63,996 nucleotides of DNA, from positions 1 through 63,996 of IMG/VR virus record IMGVR_UViG_3300008216_002988, one strand, 5' to 3'. Positions within the stretch are counted from its first letter, which is position 1; every line of letters begins with the position of its first letter. The notes beneath the pieces were generated by a model that ran no database searches, was not told the origin of the DNA, and saw nothing but the letters and a program-made list of their open reading frames with translations. The stretch comes from a virus. Shown here in pieces: positions 1-8,890 of the stretch. A program made the translations under genes and the position numbers.

Positions 1-144
1 AGACCAGAAAATCAAGAAAAAGAAGAAAAAGCTATTGACAATTCTGAAGCAGAAGCTATAATAGAGACTAAGACAGTGCAAAAGCGACCTAAAACTCGCA
101 AAAAGGGAACTAAGACAGTTCGGAGCACTAGAAAAGAGGATTAG
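1..144 (+). CDS. C-terminal end of an upstream gene (partial)
   Basis: Frame 1 is open from the window edge to a TAG at 142-144 and encodes 47 residues. The segment is hydrophilic: first acidic (Glu-rich with Lys), then strongly basic with Lys/Arg/Thr, ending in RKED. It looks like a disordered tail of a protein whose body lies upstream, so no function can be given. Its stop codon shares one base with the GTG start of the next gene, which suggests translational coupling. Confidence 0.6.
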   Translation, partial: RPENQEKEEKAIDNSEAEAIIETKTVQKRPKTRKKGTKTVRSTRKED

Positions 145-920
145 TGTCTGCAAAGAAACATATATCTTTTAGCGAGCTAAAGGATTGGAAATTATGTCCG
201 TTTTATCACAACTTAGCATGGATCAAGAAATTAAGCTCGTTTGAGGGCAATGAATACACCGCTTTTGGTACGGCTATCCACGACACCTGTGAGAAAAAGC
301 TTCTAGAAAAGGGTTTTGACGAGAAGGAGCATTTTCTGACTTCTTTCAAGAAGACCCTGCAAATTCTAGAAAATAAGTCCGTAGTAATCGACACCTCTTT
401 GATAGAAAAGATGGTTGAACAGGGCGTCGGCCTTCTTCCGGAAATCGAACCGGCCGTGAAGGAATATTTTCAAGAATTTGAAGTCGTTTCGACAGAAGAA
501 CAACTCTATGAACCCATTGAAGGTGCTGATGGCCTTTGTTTTAAGGGTTTTATCGATGCCGTGATCAAGACGCCGGATGGAAAATATCATATTATAGATT
601 GGAAGACTTGTTCCTGGGGCTGGGATGCCCGGAAACGCCAAGATCCGATGGTGACATATCAGCTAACTTTATATAAGAAGTTTTTCTGTGAAAAGCACAA
701 TCTTGATCCGAAAGATGTTGAAACCTACTTTGCTCTATTGAAGCGCACGGCTAAGAAAGACAAGGTTGAAGTTTTCAGAGTTACCTCAGGGCCAAGAAAA
801 ACTGAAAATGCTTTTAAACTTTTGATGAAGGCTGTTTATAATATAAAAAACAAGAAGGTCATCAAGAACCGTCTTTCTTGCACGCGGTGTGTGTTTAGGG
901 GGACCGAACACTGCCCTTAA
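144..920 (+). CDS. PD-(D/E)XK nuclease, RecB/Cas4-like with Fe-S cysteines
   Basis: A 258-residue protein with the RecB-family (PDDEXK_1) nuclease layout: His46 in a GxxIH motif, Asp138 in GFIDA, Asp152 and Lys154 in IIDWKT, and Gln173 in TYQ. Cys18 near the N-terminus and Cys246, Cys249 and Cys257 at the C-terminus match the four-cysteine pattern that holds a 4Fe-4S cluster in Cas4 and AddB. In these families the enzyme cuts or degrades DNA ends during recombination or spacer processing. No cas1, cas2 or CRISPR array is visible, so a role in phage DNA processing is more likely than CRISPR adaptation. It starts with GTG, overlapping the previous TAG by one base, with AGGA a few bases upstream. 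Confidence 0.85.
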   Translation: MSAKKHISFSELKDWKLCPFYHNLAWIKKLSSFEGNEYTAFGTAIHDTCEKKLLEKGFDEKEHFLTSFKKTLQILENKSVVIDTSLIEKMVEQGVGLLPEIEPAVKEYFQEFEVVSTEEQLYEPIEGADGLCFKGFIDAVIKTPDGKYHIIDWKTCSWGWDARKRQDPMVTYQLTLYKKFFCEKHNLDPKDVETYFALLKRTAKKDKVEVFRVTSGPRKTENAFKLLMKAVYNIKNKKVIKNRLSCTRCVFRGTEHCP

Positions 921-929
921 AGGAATAAA

Positions 930-2195
930 ATGGCAAAAAAGATTAAAATTTTCACATTAAGCGACCATCCGCTTTCGCCCTCTGGTGTGGGCACACAGAC
1001 AAAGTACATGATAGAGGCTATGCTTAGAACTGGAAATTACCAGTTCGTAAGCTTTGGCGGCGCAATCAAGCATCACGACTACAGGCCAGTTAAAACAGAA
1101 GAGTGGGGTGATGACTGGGTAATATACCCTGTTGATGGCTACGGAGATCAAGAGTCAGTAAGATCAGTAGTGTGGTCTGAAAAGCCAGATGTGCTGTGGT
1201 TTATGACAGATCCTCGCTTCTGGGACTGGCTATGGGCGATTGAAAATGAGATCCGGGCCAATGTTCCTATGGTCTACTATCACGTTTGGGACAACTATCC
1301 TTACCCTAAATTCAACAAAGCTTTTTATGACTCCAACGATCATGTCGCATGCATATCGAAGCTAACGTATGATGTTGTACAGAACGTATCACCAGACGTA
1401 GGTAGCTCCTATGTTCCTCACACGGTTGACACAGGCATATTCAAGAGGCTCGATGAAGCGACAGTTGCGGAGTTTAAAGAAGAGCACTTCAAAAGCGCGA
1501 ATAATCCAGATCGCTTAGTTTTCTTCTGGAACAATAGAAATGCAAGAAGAAAGCAGTCCGGCACTGTATTATGGTGGTTTAAAGATTTCTTAGACGTTGT
1601 TGGCCACAGTAACGCATGTTTGATAATGCACACCGAAACGGATGATGTACATGGCCAGGATCTGGAAGCTATAGCTAGAGAATTAAACCTCACAGATGGC
1701 CAAGTTCGCTTTTCGAAACAAAAAGTCCCACCGGAGTACTTAGCGCTCGCCTATAACATGGCCGATTGTACTATCAATCTCGCCGATGCTGAAGGCTTTG
1801 GTTTGGCAACTCTAGAGTCCTTAGCATGTGAGACTCCCATTATAGTCACAATGACCGGCGGTATGCAGGAGCAAGTTACAGATGGTGAGAACTGGTTTGG
1901 CATAGGCCTGGAACCGGCCTCAAAGGCAATTATCGGATCGCAAGAGGTTCCGTACATCTATGAAGACAGGCTAGCCCGTAAAGACTTTTTAGATGCCATA
2001 TTAAAGATTTATAACATGACTCCAGCCCAACGCCAAGAATTGGGCGCCAATGGTCGTAATCACATCATGACAAACTATTCGTTTGATCAATATAGCAAAA
2101 ACTGGGATGAGCTTTTTATGAGCATTCATGAAGAGTGTGGTTCGTGGTCGACAAGAAAAAATTATGAGTCTTGGACCTTCAAGGAGATAAAATGA
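930..2195 (+). CDS. Glycosyltransferase, GT4-like (GT-B fold)
   Basis: A 421-residue cytoplasmic protein that opens the glycan island. The N-terminal half has a GT-B Rossmann domain with a glycine-rich SPSGVGTQT loop. The C-terminal half carries the GT4 donor-binding motif EGFGLATLE, with Glu288 and Glu296 forming the E-x7-E pair, followed by a typical PIIVTMTGG segment. GT4 enzymes move a sugar from a nucleotide donor to an acceptor; donor and acceptor cannot be read here. The start has a good ribosome binding site (AAAGGA) nine bases after the nuclease stop. Its stop overlaps the next start as ATGA. Confidence 0.85.
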   Translation: MAKKIKIFTLSDHPLSPSGVGTQTKYMIEAMLRTGNYQFVSFGGAIKHHDYRPVKTEEWGDDWVIYPVDGYGDQESVRSVVWSEKPDVLWFMTDPRFWDWLWAIENEIRANVPMVYYHVWDNYPYPKFNKAFYDSNDHVACISKLTYDVVQNVSPDVGSSYVPHTVDTGIFKRLDEATVAEFKEEHFKSANNPDRLVFFWNNRNARRKQSGTVLWWFKDFLDVVGHSNACLIMHTETDDVHGQDLEAIARELNLTDGQVRFSKQKVPPEYLALAYNMADCTINLADAEGFGLATLESLACETPIIVTMTGGMQEQVTDGENWFGIGLEPASKAIIGSQEVPYIYEDRLARKDFLDAILKIYNMTPAQRQELGANGRNHIMTNYSFDQYSKNWDELFMSIHEECGSWSTRKNYESWTFKEIK

Positions 2196-4276
2196 GAAAG
2201 AAGATTTTAGTCAAGGGCCCCGCCCTCTCACGTTCAGGGTATGGAGAACAGACAAGGTTCGCCCTCAGATCCCTCAGATCCCAGGAAGAGAAGTATGACA
2301 TTTATTTACAGAATATCCCATGGGGTGCCACTGGGTGGATCTTTGAGGTCAACGAAGAGCGCGAGTGGATCGATAGTACACTAGCTAAAACTGTCAAGCA
2401 TACAGCCTCTGGTGGCAAGTTTGATATGTCCTTGCAGGTCACAATCCCAAATGAGTGGGAAAAGTTAGCTCCGATAAACATCGGATATACGGCCGGCATT
2501 GAGACAAGCCAAATCTCTCCACATTGGATTGAAAAATCAGAAGTGGTTGATAAGATAATCACAATATCCAAGCACTCCCGGGACGTTTTCTTAAATACAG
2601 TCTATGATGTGCAGAACAAGGAAACCGGTGCTGTCGTTAAGGGCTACAGATGTGAAACACCCATCGAAGTAGTCCACTACCCAGTGAGAAGCGTTGAACC
2701 GGCCGCTTTGAGTTTGGATCTAGAAACAGATTTTAACTTCTTGATGATAGCTCAATGGGGAGTTAGAAAGAACCTAGAGAATACCTTACGATGGTTTGTT
2801 GAGGAATTTATTGATCGTGACGTTGGCTTAGTCCTCAAGACGAATCTAGCGAACGATTCGGTTATGGATCGCGTACATGCAGAAGAGCGCCTAAAAAGTC
2901 TTCTAGATTCGTACAAAGACAGGAAGTGTAAAGTGTACATGATACACGGCACAATGTCTGATAGTGAATTGGCCGGACTCTACACACATCCGAAAATTAA
3001 AGCTCTAATTTCTTTAACTCACGGTGAGGGCTACGGCCTTCCAATTTTTGAAGCCGCTTATAGTGGCCTACCGATTGTCACTGCTGGCTGGAGTGGCCAT
3101 GTAGACTTCCTAAGTGCCCCAGTCAAAGATAAGAAGGGCAAAATGAAAGTCAAGCCACTTTACGCATCGGTCGATTACGAAGTCAAGCGAATTCAGAAAG
3201 AGGCTCGATGGGAAGGCGTCATCGAAAAGAAATCAGAGTGGTGTTATCCCCGCGAAGGCAGTGCAAAAATGCGCATGCGAGAGGTCTTTAAAAACCATAA
3301 ACTAGCCCAAAGTCGCGCCAACAAATTGCAGAGTTGGATCATCGATAACTTTACAGAAGAGTCGAAATATGAACAATTTGCGAATGCAGTTTGTAATGAA
3401 ACGCTTAACTTAGATTGTGAATATGTTTTTGTCAGCGACAGGTTCGCTGATCAAGCGCCCGGCGGAGCAGAATTGAGCCTGCAGGCTGTAATCGACAGCA
3501 CACCAGCCGATTATATTAAACTTAACGCAGCTGACGTTAGTTTGGGTTTGATTGAAAAGTTGCAAGACAAAACTTGGATATTCTCTAACTTCACTTCTTT
3601 GGACAAGACTCTGATTCCTGTAGTAGCAAGAGACTTAAAGTATTACTTTATAGAATCAGATTACAAATACTGCGAACACAGACTACCACAACTTTGCCAG
3701 ATCTTCAATGGCTGCGAAGATTGTGATTGCGTCGAAAAAGAGTCCGGACAATTAATTAAATTGTTCTGTGATAACGCGCAGTTACTGTTCTTCCGTTCTG
3801 AGAAACAGCGCGAACATCATTTATCTGCCCTGGCTCTAAATAAGAAGAAGACGAGAATAATGTCCGCTGTGTTCACATCGGAGATACTAGACTTACTGCA
3901 AGAAATGCGCACCACGTTTGCCGACAAGAAAGTGGATGTTTGGGTTATTAGCTCCTCCCCGTCGTGGGTCAAGGGTCATCAAGCTTCTAAGAAATGGTGT
4001 GAAGAAAATAAGAAGAACGTATTTGAATTGCATGGTCGATCATATAAAGAATCCCTAGCTTGCTTAGCTCAGGCCCGCGGCCTCTGCGCATTGCCTCCGG
4101 GTTATGATACTTGTCCGCGGATGGTGATCGAAGCAAAATTATTAGGCTGTGATCTGGAATTGAATGATAATGTTTTACATGCGAAAGAGCACTGGTTCGA
4201 TACAGATGATTTGGAGGTTGTAGATACACACTTAAGATCTGTCATTCCATCCTTCTGGGAGGCAGTAACTGGTTAA
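2192..4276 (+). CDS. Two-domain glycosyltransferase (tandem GT-B)
   Basis: I place the start at ATG 2192, seven codons into the longest open frame, because AAGGAG lies just upstream and the ATGA overlap with the previous stop matches the island's style. The protein has 694 residues, about twice the usual GT4 length. Residues 1 to about 400 form one GT4-like unit with E279-GYGLPIF-E287. The rest looks like a second GT-B unit, with an N-terminal APGGAE loop and a C-terminal TCPRMVIEAKLLGC segment near residue 645. It may add two sugars in succession, or one half may be inactive. Between the halves is a cysteine-rich patch (CQIFNGCEDCDC) that could bind metal. Confidence 0.8.
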   Translation: MRKKILVKGPALSRSGYGEQTRFALRSLRSQEEKYDIYLQNIPWGATGWIFEVNEEREWIDSTLAKTVKHTASGGKFDMSLQVTIPNEWEKLAPINIGYTAGIETSQISPHWIEKSEVVDKIITISKHSRDVFLNTVYDVQNKETGAVVKGYRCETPIEVVHYPVRSVEPAALSLDLETDFNFLMIAQWGVRKNLENTLRWFVEEFIDRDVGLVLKTNLANDSVMDRVHAEERLKSLLDSYKDRKCKVYMIHGTMSDSELAGLYTHPKIKALISLTHGEGYGLPIFEAAYSGLPIVTAGWSGHVDFLSAPVKDKKGKMKVKPLYASVDYEVKRIQKEARWEGVIEKKSEWCYPREGSAKMRMREVFKNHKLAQSRANKLQSWIIDNFTEESKYEQFANAVCNETLNLDCEYVFVSDRFADQAPGGAELSLQAVIDSTPADYIKLNAADVSLGLIEKLQDKTWIFSNFTSLDKTLIPVVARDLKYYFIESDYKYCEHRLPQLCQIFNGCEDCDCVEKESGQLIKLFCDNAQLLFFRSEKQREHHLSALALNKKKTRIMSAVFTSEILDLLQEMRTTFADKKVDVWVISSSPSWVKGHQASKKWCEENKKNVFELHGRSYKESLACLAQARGLCALPPGYDTCPRMVIEAKLLGCDLELNDNVLHAKEHWFDTDDLEVVDTHLRSVIPSFWEAVTG

Positions 4277-4277
4277 A

Positions 4278-5030
4278 ATGTCAGATACTCATTTTAAAAT
4301 TGTTACTTCGATGTACAACGTTGAAGATTGGATTAAAAGAACAGCGTCGAGCATAAAAAATCAGAACTACACAAATTTTCAATGTGTCTTCATTGATGAT
4401 GCGTCCACTGACAGAACTGTGGAGATCTTAGAAAGCCTCGTAGGCGATGATGAGCGGTTTGCTGTTCTTAAGAATTCAGATAAGAAATATTCGCTAGGCA
4501 GGATCAACCAGGGTATCGAGCATGCTTCTCCTGCCGATGAAGATATTATTCTGAGTGTCGACGGAGATGATTGGCTAGCCACAAAAAACGTATTAACTTA
4601 TCTGGATGAGTTTTATAAGAAGGAACAATGTTGGATGACATACGGAAGCTATATGGAATACCCAACAGGTATGAAGGGTATCGAAGCTTCGGCATATTCT
4701 CCGGAAGTCGTCCAAAATAACACATATAGAACAGATCGATGGCGTGCCTCCCATTTAAGAACATTCAAATACAAACTTTGGAAGAACATCGAAAAAGAAG
4801 ACCTTCTAGACTGGAATGGCAATTTCTTCAAAACGACTATCGATAAAGCTTTCATGTACCCTATGCTGGAGATGGCCGGCCCCCGTGCCAAATATATAGA
4901 CGAAACGCTCTACGTGTACAATCTGACAAATCCGCTTAACGTGCATAAATCCCGTCGAGAGTTACAATTAAAAACAAACGATTACCTGAGAGGCAAAGAA
5001 GCATATGACCGCAAAGACATATTGCATTAA
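4278..5030 (+). CDS. Glycosyltransferase family 2 (GT-A fold)
   Basis: A 250-residue GT2 enzyme. The N-terminal strand and loop IVTSMYNVEDWI, the FIDDAST nucleotide-binding segment at residues 39-45 and the metal-binding DGDDW at 95-99 are the standard marks of an inverting GT-A transferase. Cytoplasmic, with no membrane segment. It starts one base after the previous stop, and its end overlaps the following methyltransferase start by 26 bases. The sugar donor is unknown. Confidence 0.85.
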   Translation: MSDTHFKIVTSMYNVEDWIKRTASSIKNQNYTNFQCVFIDDASTDRTVEILESLVGDDERFAVLKNSDKKYSLGRINQGIEHASPADEDIILSVDGDDWLATKNVLTYLDEFYKKEQCWMTYGSYMEYPTGMKGIEASAYSPEVVQNNTYRTDRWRASHLRTFKYKLWKNIEKEDLLDWNGNFFKTTIDKAFMYPMLEMAGPRAKYIDETLYVYNLTNPLNVHKSRRELQLKTNDYLRGKEAYDRKDILH

Positions 5031-5625
5031 AGAAGAATACATCCACAGAGATGAATATATCCAGAATGTACAAATAGGCTCTGGAGACAAGTTCCAAGAT
5101 CGAGTGTACGCAAAAGCCCACGAGGTTTGCGAGCGTAATAATTGTATGACTGTACTGGATATTGGATGCGGATCTGCCTATAAGCTGATAAAATATTTTG
5201 GTGATAAAATTTTTTTAGGATTAGAACTTGAACCGAATCTGAGTTGGCTTAAAGAAACTTACCCTCATTACCACTTCCGACGTTCTGATTTTGACAACCC
5301 TCCCGGTGGCCACTTTGACTTGGTAATCTGCTCTGATGTTATCGAGCACTTAATAGATCCAGATCAGCTGCTAGAATTTGTACAAAAGCTAAGCTTTGGC
5401 ACATTCGTTGTTTCAACTCCGGAGCGAGACAATATGCAGATTTTACAAAAGGGTCACACTTGGGATGGCCCACCACACAATGTCTATCACGTTAGAGAAT
5501 GGACGGCACCAGAGTTCAAGCAATACATTTCTCAAACATTCAATGTCGAAGAACAGATATTAACGAAAGGTGAAGAAGTTAGTACAGTTGACGAGTGTCA
5601 AATCGTCGTTGCAACTAGAAAATGA
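5005..5625 (+). CDS. Class I SAM-dependent methyltransferase
   Basis: A 206-residue protein with the SAM-binding motif I LDIGCGSAY at residues 51-59, an acidic strand-2 end (GLELEP) and a DLVICSDVIEHL motif typical of Methyltransf_11/UbiG-type enzymes. Small-molecule methyltransferases of this type in sugar clusters often methylate a sugar hydroxyl or amine, which is the likely role here by context. The start lies within the end of the preceding GT2 gene (ATG after AAGAAGCAT). Its stop overlaps the next ATG as ATGA. Confidence 0.8.
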   Translation: MTAKTYCIKEEYIHRDEYIQNVQIGSGDKFQDRVYAKAHEVCERNNCMTVLDIGCGSAYKLIKYFGDKIFLGLELEPNLSWLKETYPHYHFRRSDFDNPPGGHFDLVICSDVIEHLIDPDQLLEFVQKLSFGTFVVSTPERDNMQILQKGHTWDGPPHNVYHVREWTAPEFKQYISQTFNVEEQILTKGEEVSTVDECQIVVATRK

Positions 5626-6530
5626 AAGTTCTTCTAGACAATGTGAATTTAAATTCCACTAGTGGTCCGAATCACTTTGGATCAAAACTAAATAAATACA
5701 TAAGTCGCCTGGGGTCGGAACTAGTATCACACCCTTCAGCTGCAGCTCCTGACATTCAATTGTCTTTTATAGAATCCTTCATCGATACGAATTTACCATT
5801 AGTTCAGCGCCTCGATGGAATCTACTTCGATATTGATAAAGATAACAAGTTGCTAAACTCAAACATACTCAGGACATATGAGAGATCATCAGGAGTGATA
5901 TTCCAATCCGAATATTGCAGAGATCTCTGTTTTAGATATTTGGGAGAACACGACAATCATGCCGTCATTCATAACGGCGCCGATTATGAGCTAATAAGAG
6001 AGATTACTCCCATGGAGGTCCCTATGCTTAACAAATTCGAAACAGTGTGGTCTTGCGCCGGCCGCTGGCGACCATGGAAGCGCCTCCGACAAAACATAGA
6101 ATATTTCATTAACTTTTCTGGACCCAACGACTGCTTGATTGTCGCTGGAGATGGTGGCGCCAGTGAGATGATAAAACACGATAGAGTATTTTATGTTGGT
6201 AGACTTCCGGTTGATATCTTATTTTCTTTATATAAGAGATCTAAGCACTTTATACATTTGGCAAGATATGACGCTTGTCCAAACGTTGTAGTCGATGCCC
6301 GCGCCAGCGGCTGTCAGATCATATGCTCTTCTTTAGCAGGAACAAAAGAAGTCGCTGGCCCAGACGCTACCATTGTCGAAGATATCCCATGGGATTTGGA
6401 GCCGGTAAGCACAACGAGAATTCCAGATATTAAGTTCGATAACATAACAAAGAACACATACGATACGAACATCGACATGTCCTTTGTTGCAAAAAAATAC
6501 TTAAACTTTCTAGAAAAAACTTTACAATAG
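5622..6530 (+). CDS. Glycosyltransferase, GT4-like (GT-B fold)
   Basis: A 302-residue GT-B protein, shorter than usual because its N-terminal domain is small. The C-terminal domain begins near VWSCAGRWRPWKRLR, a form of the GT4 G-R-x-x-x-K-G donor motif. It contains HFIHLARYDACPNVVVDARASGC, where the usual E-x7-E is altered: Asp takes the place of the first and last Glu. Its C-terminal half resembles the second half of the 694-residue protein upstream (DACPN.VV.A versus DTCPR.VI.A), so the two may be related by duplication. It overlaps the preceding gene by four bases. Confidence 0.75.
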   Translation: MKVLLDNVNLNSTSGPNHFGSKLNKYISRLGSELVSHPSAAAPDIQLSFIESFIDTNLPLVQRLDGIYFDIDKDNKLLNSNILRTYERSSGVIFQSEYCRDLCFRYLGEHDNHAVIHNGADYELIREITPMEVPMLNKFETVWSCAGRWRPWKRLRQNIEYFINFSGPNDCLIVAGDGGASEMIKHDRVFYVGRLPVDILFSLYKRSKHFIHLARYDACPNVVVDARASGCQIICSSLAGTKEVAGPDATIVEDIPWDLEPVSTTRIPDIKFDNITKNTYDTNIDMSFVAKKYLNFLEKTLQ

Positions 6531-6537
6531 GATTATT

Positions 6538-7386
6538 ATGTTAGTACAAAAACAAGTTGATAAATTTATGATGAACCTGAACGTTGAGGATGGAGGCATC
6601 TCCAGAGTGCTCTATCACATCGGAGAACGCGAGCTAGCGTTTATGTCTCTTTTGCGAGAGACAGTGCAGGAGGGCATGACATGTGTAGATCTGGGTAGTA
6701 ATATCGGGTACACAACTCTTTTTATGCTCGACAAGGTTGGGCCCCGCGGCCGCGTTTATGCAATTGAGCCCGACCCAAACAACCTAGGTCTCCTTCGAAG
6801 TAATGTTAGCCAGAACCACTTCCTAGAAAACTGTGAGATCACTCAATGTGCAATTTCAGATACAGATGGTCAGTTAGACTTTTGGCAGGCCAGCGCTCCG
6901 AACCTGAGCAGTATCACCAAACACAAAAATAGCACTCACAAAATCACCGTTGATTCTTACTGTCTTAACACTTTCTTGTCTGAGCGTTCCTATCCAAACT
7001 TTATAAAAATGGACGTTGAAGGAGGCGAAGTCAAGATTTTTGAAGGTGGGCTGGAATACTTTACGAAAAATAGAGGCACCACACACTTCTTGGTCGAGGT
7101 GCATCCAGCAACCTACAATGAAGACAACGACTTCGAAGCAGTGCTCAAAGAGTACTTCAAGATAGGATTCAACCCCAAATATGTTGTAACCACACCGGTG
7201 CCACAGCCGGCCTTATTTGCTGATGCTGGTTACACTCCGTCCCGCACTGTTGAAACCGATGGTTTTCATCGAGGCGTCTACGATGATATTTCACAAGAAC
7301 ATCTACTAGAATTTTCTTGTAGAGAACATCCCGAGGGCCGCAGCAAGAAAATCGTAAGAAGCTTCATGCTTTCCAGAGAAGAGTAA
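6538..7386 (+). CDS. FkbM-family methyltransferase
   Basis: A 282-residue protein. The SAM-binding segment VDLGSNIGYT at residues 50-59, the IEPDP acidic loop after it, and FIKMDVEGGE in the middle are diagnostic of the FkbM family (Methyltransf_21). These enzymes O-methylate sugars or polyketides and are common in surface glycan loci. It sits between a glycosyltransferase and a sialyltransferase-like gene. GGATTATT precedes the ATG as a weak binding site. Confidence 0.85.
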   Translation: MLVQKQVDKFMMNLNVEDGGISRVLYHIGERELAFMSLLRETVQEGMTCVDLGSNIGYTTLFMLDKVGPRGRVYAIEPDPNNLGLLRSNVSQNHFLENCEITQCAISDTDGQLDFWQASAPNLSSITKHKNSTHKITVDSYCLNTFLSERSYPNFIKMDVEGGEVKIFEGGLEYFTKNRGTTHFLVEVHPATYNEDNDFEAVLKEYFKIGFNPKYVVTTPVPQPALFADAGYTPSRTVETDGFHRGVYDDISQEHLLEFSCREHPEGRSKKIVRSFMLSREE

Positions 7387-7394
7387 AACATTAA

Positions 7395-8087
7395 ATGTAC
7401 TTTGACAAAGGATTGAATGACTTTGGGATAGTTCTAAAGGGGGCTAGTGTTGCAAGGATTCATAAGATAGTCGACAATTATCAAGACTGCTATATGGTTA
7501 ATAATTTTGACCGTAATGCGAATAATGAAGAGTCTGAGTGGAGTTTAGTAGCTCCATTACTTCATGGAAAGAACATTGTTCATTTTGTCAATCGACTTGA
7601 AACGGCCCCCCTTCTAAGAGAACATTATGAAGAATTGAATATCCAACATATCCAGTTCACGAAAACAGAGCTGGACGCCCGCCTCCGCGACATGAAAAAC
7701 CTTTATGAAAGCTATGACCTAACTTGCCATATGCTTCCAGAGGAACTGTTAGAATATAATAGCTTCTTTACGGACAAATATTATATGCGCCCGGGCGATT
7801 CCAATTACGCTGTGAAGCACCCGAACACAGGTGTTTTATCGATCATTTATGCTGCTCATGTTTTGAAACCCAAGAACTTGTGGATTGCTGGTTTGGACTT
7901 TTATCAAAACGATTACCTGTTCAGAAGGCCGTGGATTGCGCCCCTAAAGAATCAACAGTTGAAAATGAAAAACACTCAGATGGTAGAGCACTTTGTCGAG
8001 ATCATCAAAAAGCATCCGGATATTAATTTTAAGATGATAACTAATGCGAAATTACCAAGTTTAGATAACTTGGAGATCATAGAGTGA
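7395..8087 (+). CDS. Sialyltransferase-like protein, GT42-type
   Basis: A 230-residue protein resembling the Campylobacter Cst-I/Cst-II (GT42) fold. An N-terminal GIVLKGASVARI segment at residues 11-22 sits where GT42 has its CMP-binding GNGPSL loop, followed by YMVNNF (compare FRCNQF). Residues 144-172 hold NTGVLSIIYAA, then WIAGLDFYQND, which closely parallels the SGVYMCA and LSGIDFYQN segments of Cst-II as I recall them. GT42 enzymes transfer sialic acid from CMP-sialic acid. The neighbouring CMP-sugar synthetase and NeuB-type genes support this. The exact sugar (Neu5Ac, legionaminic, pseudaminic or other) is unknown, and a related Kdo-type transfer is possible. Confidence 0.7.
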   Translation: MYFDKGLNDFGIVLKGASVARIHKIVDNYQDCYMVNNFDRNANNEESEWSLVAPLLHGKNIVHFVNRLETAPLLREHYEELNIQHIQFTKTELDARLRDMKNLYESYDLTCHMLPEELLEYNSFFTDKYYMRPGDSNYAVKHPNTGVLSIIYAAHVLKPKNLWIAGLDFYQNDYLFRRPWIAPLKNQQLKMKNTQMVEHFVEIIKKHPDINFKMITNAKLPSLDNLEIIE

Positions 8088-8890
8088 CAGAGTATAAAGA
8101 TCTTTTTGGGCCCGCCGAGTTACGTCTTTTTCTAGAGAAGATCAAACCCGATGAAAAATATAATGATTATCTTAGAGGCAAGCGCGTCGCCATAGTGGGC
8201 CCATCGAAACATATGCTGGCATATGACGCCGGCAGTGTTATTGATGAATATGATGTTGTTATTAGAATGAAGTGGGTTGATATCCTACCACTCTCAGAAC
8301 ACTGCAATGGCAAATATGTAAAACACATCGGCAGTAAGACTGATGTTGTATACGGTAATAGGTTTCTTATTGTTAACAACATGATGCAGGAATATCTAGA
8401 GTATTTTAAAAGATCTGAAATAGATCACTATAGAATCCCCGATAATAAGGTTTCGAACCACTTTTTCTCCAAGGAACTAGCATGCGGCACGACGTATACA
8501 GAATACGCATGCGGAGATTTTGGACTTCAGTATCAATCTATCACACAAACAGATGGTACAAGATATTGGCCGCAAACAGGAACGGTGGCCATCATGGAAG
8601 CAATTGCTAGCGATGCTGCAGAGATTTTCGTTAGTGGCATAACCATGTATCATGGCGGTGGCCACATCTTCCAGAAGAATAAGAACCCCACACACAATCA
8701 GCCTATTGTGGGAAAACATCACGGCGTGTTAGAAACAGCAATGTTAATAGATTGCTATGAATTATCAGAAAATCGTGGTAAAATAAGATTTGATGAGCCC
8801 CTGTATAACATTATGAACATGTACAAACAGGGTTTAGCCACGAAGGAAATTACAAAAACAATAAATGAGTTTGTAAATAAACTGGAATGA
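8084..8890 (+). CDS. Sialyltransferase-like protein, GT29-type
   Basis: A 268-residue protein with features of the GT29 sialylmotifs. A motif L-like block starts at GKRVAIVGPSKHML and runs to DVVIRM (residues 32-62). A motif S-like block, WPQTGTVAIMEA to FVSGITMY, spans 162-189. His212-x4-Glu217 in KHHGVLE fits motif VS. GT29 enzymes transfer sialic acid from CMP-sialic acid and are best known from animals, with some bacterial and viral relatives. It starts at GTG, overlapping the previous TGA, and its stop overlaps the CMP-sugar synthetase start. Assignment rests on motifs only; substrate is unknown. Confidence 0.7.
   Translation: MTEYKDLFGPAELRLFLEKIKPDEKYNDYLRGKRVAIVGPSKHMLAYDAGSVIDEYDVVIRMKWVDILPLSEHCNGKYVKHIGSKTDVVYGNRFLIVNNMMQEYLEYFKRSEIDHYRIPDNKVSNHFFSKELACGTTYTEYACGDFGLQYQSITQTDGTRYWPQTGTVAIMEAIASDAAEIFVSGITMYHGGGHIFQKNKNPTHNQPIVGKHHGVLETAMLIDCYELSENRGKIRFDEPLYNIMNMYKQGLATKEITKTINEFVNKLE

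Noticed and set aside
144-920. CRISPR adaptation module
   Set aside because: The nuclease is Cas4-like, but no cas1, cas2, repeat array or leader is present anywhere in the window.
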